This document shows positions 4,938 to 5,944 of a DNA stretch of 5,944 nt, piece by piece. The stretch lies in assembly GCA_938024025.1 (NCBI GenBank), contig CALJBY010000337.1:1-5944 (forward strand). The letters run 5' to 3'. Numbering within the stretch: position 1 is the first letter of the stretch; every line of letters begins with the position of its first letter. Source of the stretch: an uncultured bacterium (lineage in GTDB: Bacteria; Desulfobacterota; WTBG01). A program made the translations under genes and the position numbers. The notes beneath the pieces were generated by a model that worked only from the letters and a program-made list of their open reading frames with translations, was not told the origin of the DNA and made no database searches.

Positions 4938-5944
4938 GTGGAATTACGAGAAGAACTGAGAAAAGCGATTTTGAGCAAGGTAAAAAAGGACCAGGATCCG
5001 CTTAAAGGGTTTTTTACCACAGATGAGGTGGAGGAGGCTATTCTGGCAGTGCTGGTTTCAGGAAGACACCTCTTACTTGAAGGTCCTCCCGGCATAGGTA
5101 AAACCACGGTCGCTAAGATTATTGCCCGGCTACTTCCCTCCACCAAGGTAGTGAAGGGGTGCCGTTATGTGTGTGCTCCTGATCAACCAACCTGCCCTGA
5201 CTGTCTGGCACAGGGAAAGAAAAAGCTTAAAGCACAAACCCTCTCAGGTGAAGAGCGTTTTATCCGTATTCAGGGTTCACCAGAAATGATGCCTGAAGAT
5301 CTGGTAGGTGATATAGATCCCGTCCTTGCTATGCGGCTGGGTATCCAGGATCCCCGGGCTTTCAATCCCGGAAAGATTCAAAAATCCCATCGTAAGATTA
5401 TGTTTATTGATGAACTGAATCGAGTTCCTCAGAGGACCCAGAACACCCTTTTGCAGGTTTTAGAAGAGGGAAGTGTGACCATTTCCGGTTTCGACGTAGA
5501 GGCCAAAGTAGATACCCTGGTGGTAGCTACCGAGAATCCTGAAGAATATGCCGGTGCCGAGAGGATTTCAGAGAATCTGGGAGATCGTTTTGAGCGCTTA
5601 ACCATTGATTACCCTAGCCTTGAACAGGAAATAGAAATCTTAAAACTCTACGGTAAAAAAATTAAACCGGTGGAAATTCCACCTAAAGTAACTAAAAAAA
5701 TTGTTTCCATATCTCAGCATGCCAGGTCACTTAAGGAATTGGATTGTCCTCCGAGTGTGCGAAGCTCACTTTCCATTTATGAGCAGGCTCAGGCCCTCGC
5801 CAAGCTAAAGGGCAGAACGACTGTTAAACCGAAGGATGTTGAGGAGGTAACAAAGACTATCCTCAAGGGGAGAATTTCGGTTTCTGGAGAGAGCAAGTAC
5901 TACGATCAGCCCGAGTACCTCATTGAAAAAATAATAGAGGAAGC
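4938..5944 (+). CDS. MoxR/ChlI-like AAA+ ATPase with a four-cysteine insert (3' end outside window)
   Basis: At least 335 residues are present and the gene runs off the window. Such ATPases use ATP hydrolysis to remodel or load partners; the closest themes are MoxR chaperones and the magnesium-chelatase I subunit, which usually act with a von Willebrand factor A protein. Seen in order: Walker A GPPGIGKT (49-56), a C-x3-C-x6-C-x2-C cluster (Cys75, 79, 86, 89) followed by a lysine-rich stretch (94-98), a PEDLVGDIDP loop (119-128), Walker B IMFIDEL (154-160) with Asp158 and Glu159, sensor 1 ATENP (197-201) with Asn200, LGDRFER (214-220) with the likely arginine finger Arg217, and a sensor 2 region PPSVRSSL (271-278) with Arg275. 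The cysteine cluster sits right after the Walker A helix and looks able to bind zinc. The GTG start at 4938 is fixed by AAGGAG. The substrate is unknown; a partner gene may follow downstream. Confidence 0.9.
   Translation, partial: MELREELRKAILSKVKKDQDPLKGFFTTDEVEEAILAVLVSGRHLLLEGPPGIGKTTVAKIIARLLPSTKVVKGCRYVCAPDQPTCPDCLAQGKKKLKAQTLSGEERFIRIQGSPEMMPEDLVGDIDPVLAMRLGIQDPRAFNPGKIQKSHRKIMFIDELNRVPQRTQNTLLQVLEEGSVTISGFDVEAKVDTLVVATENPEEYAGAERISENLGDRFERLTIDYPSLEQEIEILKLYGKKIKPVEIPPKVTKKIVSISQHARSLKELDCPPSVRSSLSIYEQAQALAKLKGRTTVKPKDVEEVTKTILKGRISVSGESKYYDQPEYLIEKIIEE

Noticed and set aside
4930..4959. ATG start for the ATPase at 4930
   Set aside because: It is in a different frame and reaches TGA after nine codons. 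The GTG at 4938 opens the full conserved reading frame.
1..5944. CRISPR array, tRNA or rRNA gene, or complete insertion sequence
   Set aside because: No regularly spaced repeats, cloverleaf-like sequence, rRNA motif or transposase frame was seen on either strand.

Overview
The window looks like ordinary chromosomal DNA of a free-living bacterium with medium GC content. Bacterial Shine-Dalgarno sites, a GatCAB-type tRNA amidotransferase subunit, tightly packed operon genes and short intergenic repeats beginning GTCATTGC all fit. The gene set and protein style would suit an anaerobe of the Desulfobacterota or a related phylum. That placement is a guess from general familiarity; no marker gene here settles it.

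Layout. Bases 1-223 hold no convincing gene. They contain a GC-rich segment full of inverted repeats, bounded by two copies of a 9-base word, and a short tandem repeat. Bases 224-4308 are a four-gene minus-strand operon read in the order gatB (amidotransferase subunit B), mtnA (methylthioribose-1-phosphate isomerase), ilvE-type branched-chain aminotransferase and 5-formyltetrahydrofolate cyclo-ligase. The gaps are 2, 69 and 18 bases. All four reading frames are intact with the expected catalytic residues. Bases 4309-4618 are a divergent control region with a candidate promoter for each direction, a repeated CCCTGGT/ACCAGGG heptamer and a 9-base inverted repeat. Bases 4619-5944 are read on the plus strand: a 71-residue cysteine-rich protein of unknown function, then a 103-base gap with two competing hairpins, then a MoxR/ChlI-like AAA+ ATPase that runs off the window end.

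How the genes may work together. GatB makes Gln-tRNA or Asn-tRNA and is a housekeeping function. MtnA acts early in methionine salvage. BCAT-family transaminases can perform the last step of that pathway, turning 2-keto-4-methylthiobutyrate into methionine. The cyclo-ligase returns 5-formyl-THF to the one-carbon folate pool that also feeds methionine synthesis. The three genes after gatB could therefore share a methionine and one-carbon theme, though shared housekeeping transcription explains them equally well. The plus-strand pair is the less understood part: a small protein ending in CQLGCF beside an ATPase with a four-cysteine, zinc-knuckle-like insert. I found no clear evidence of a wholly new system; this pair and the control region are the best places to look further.
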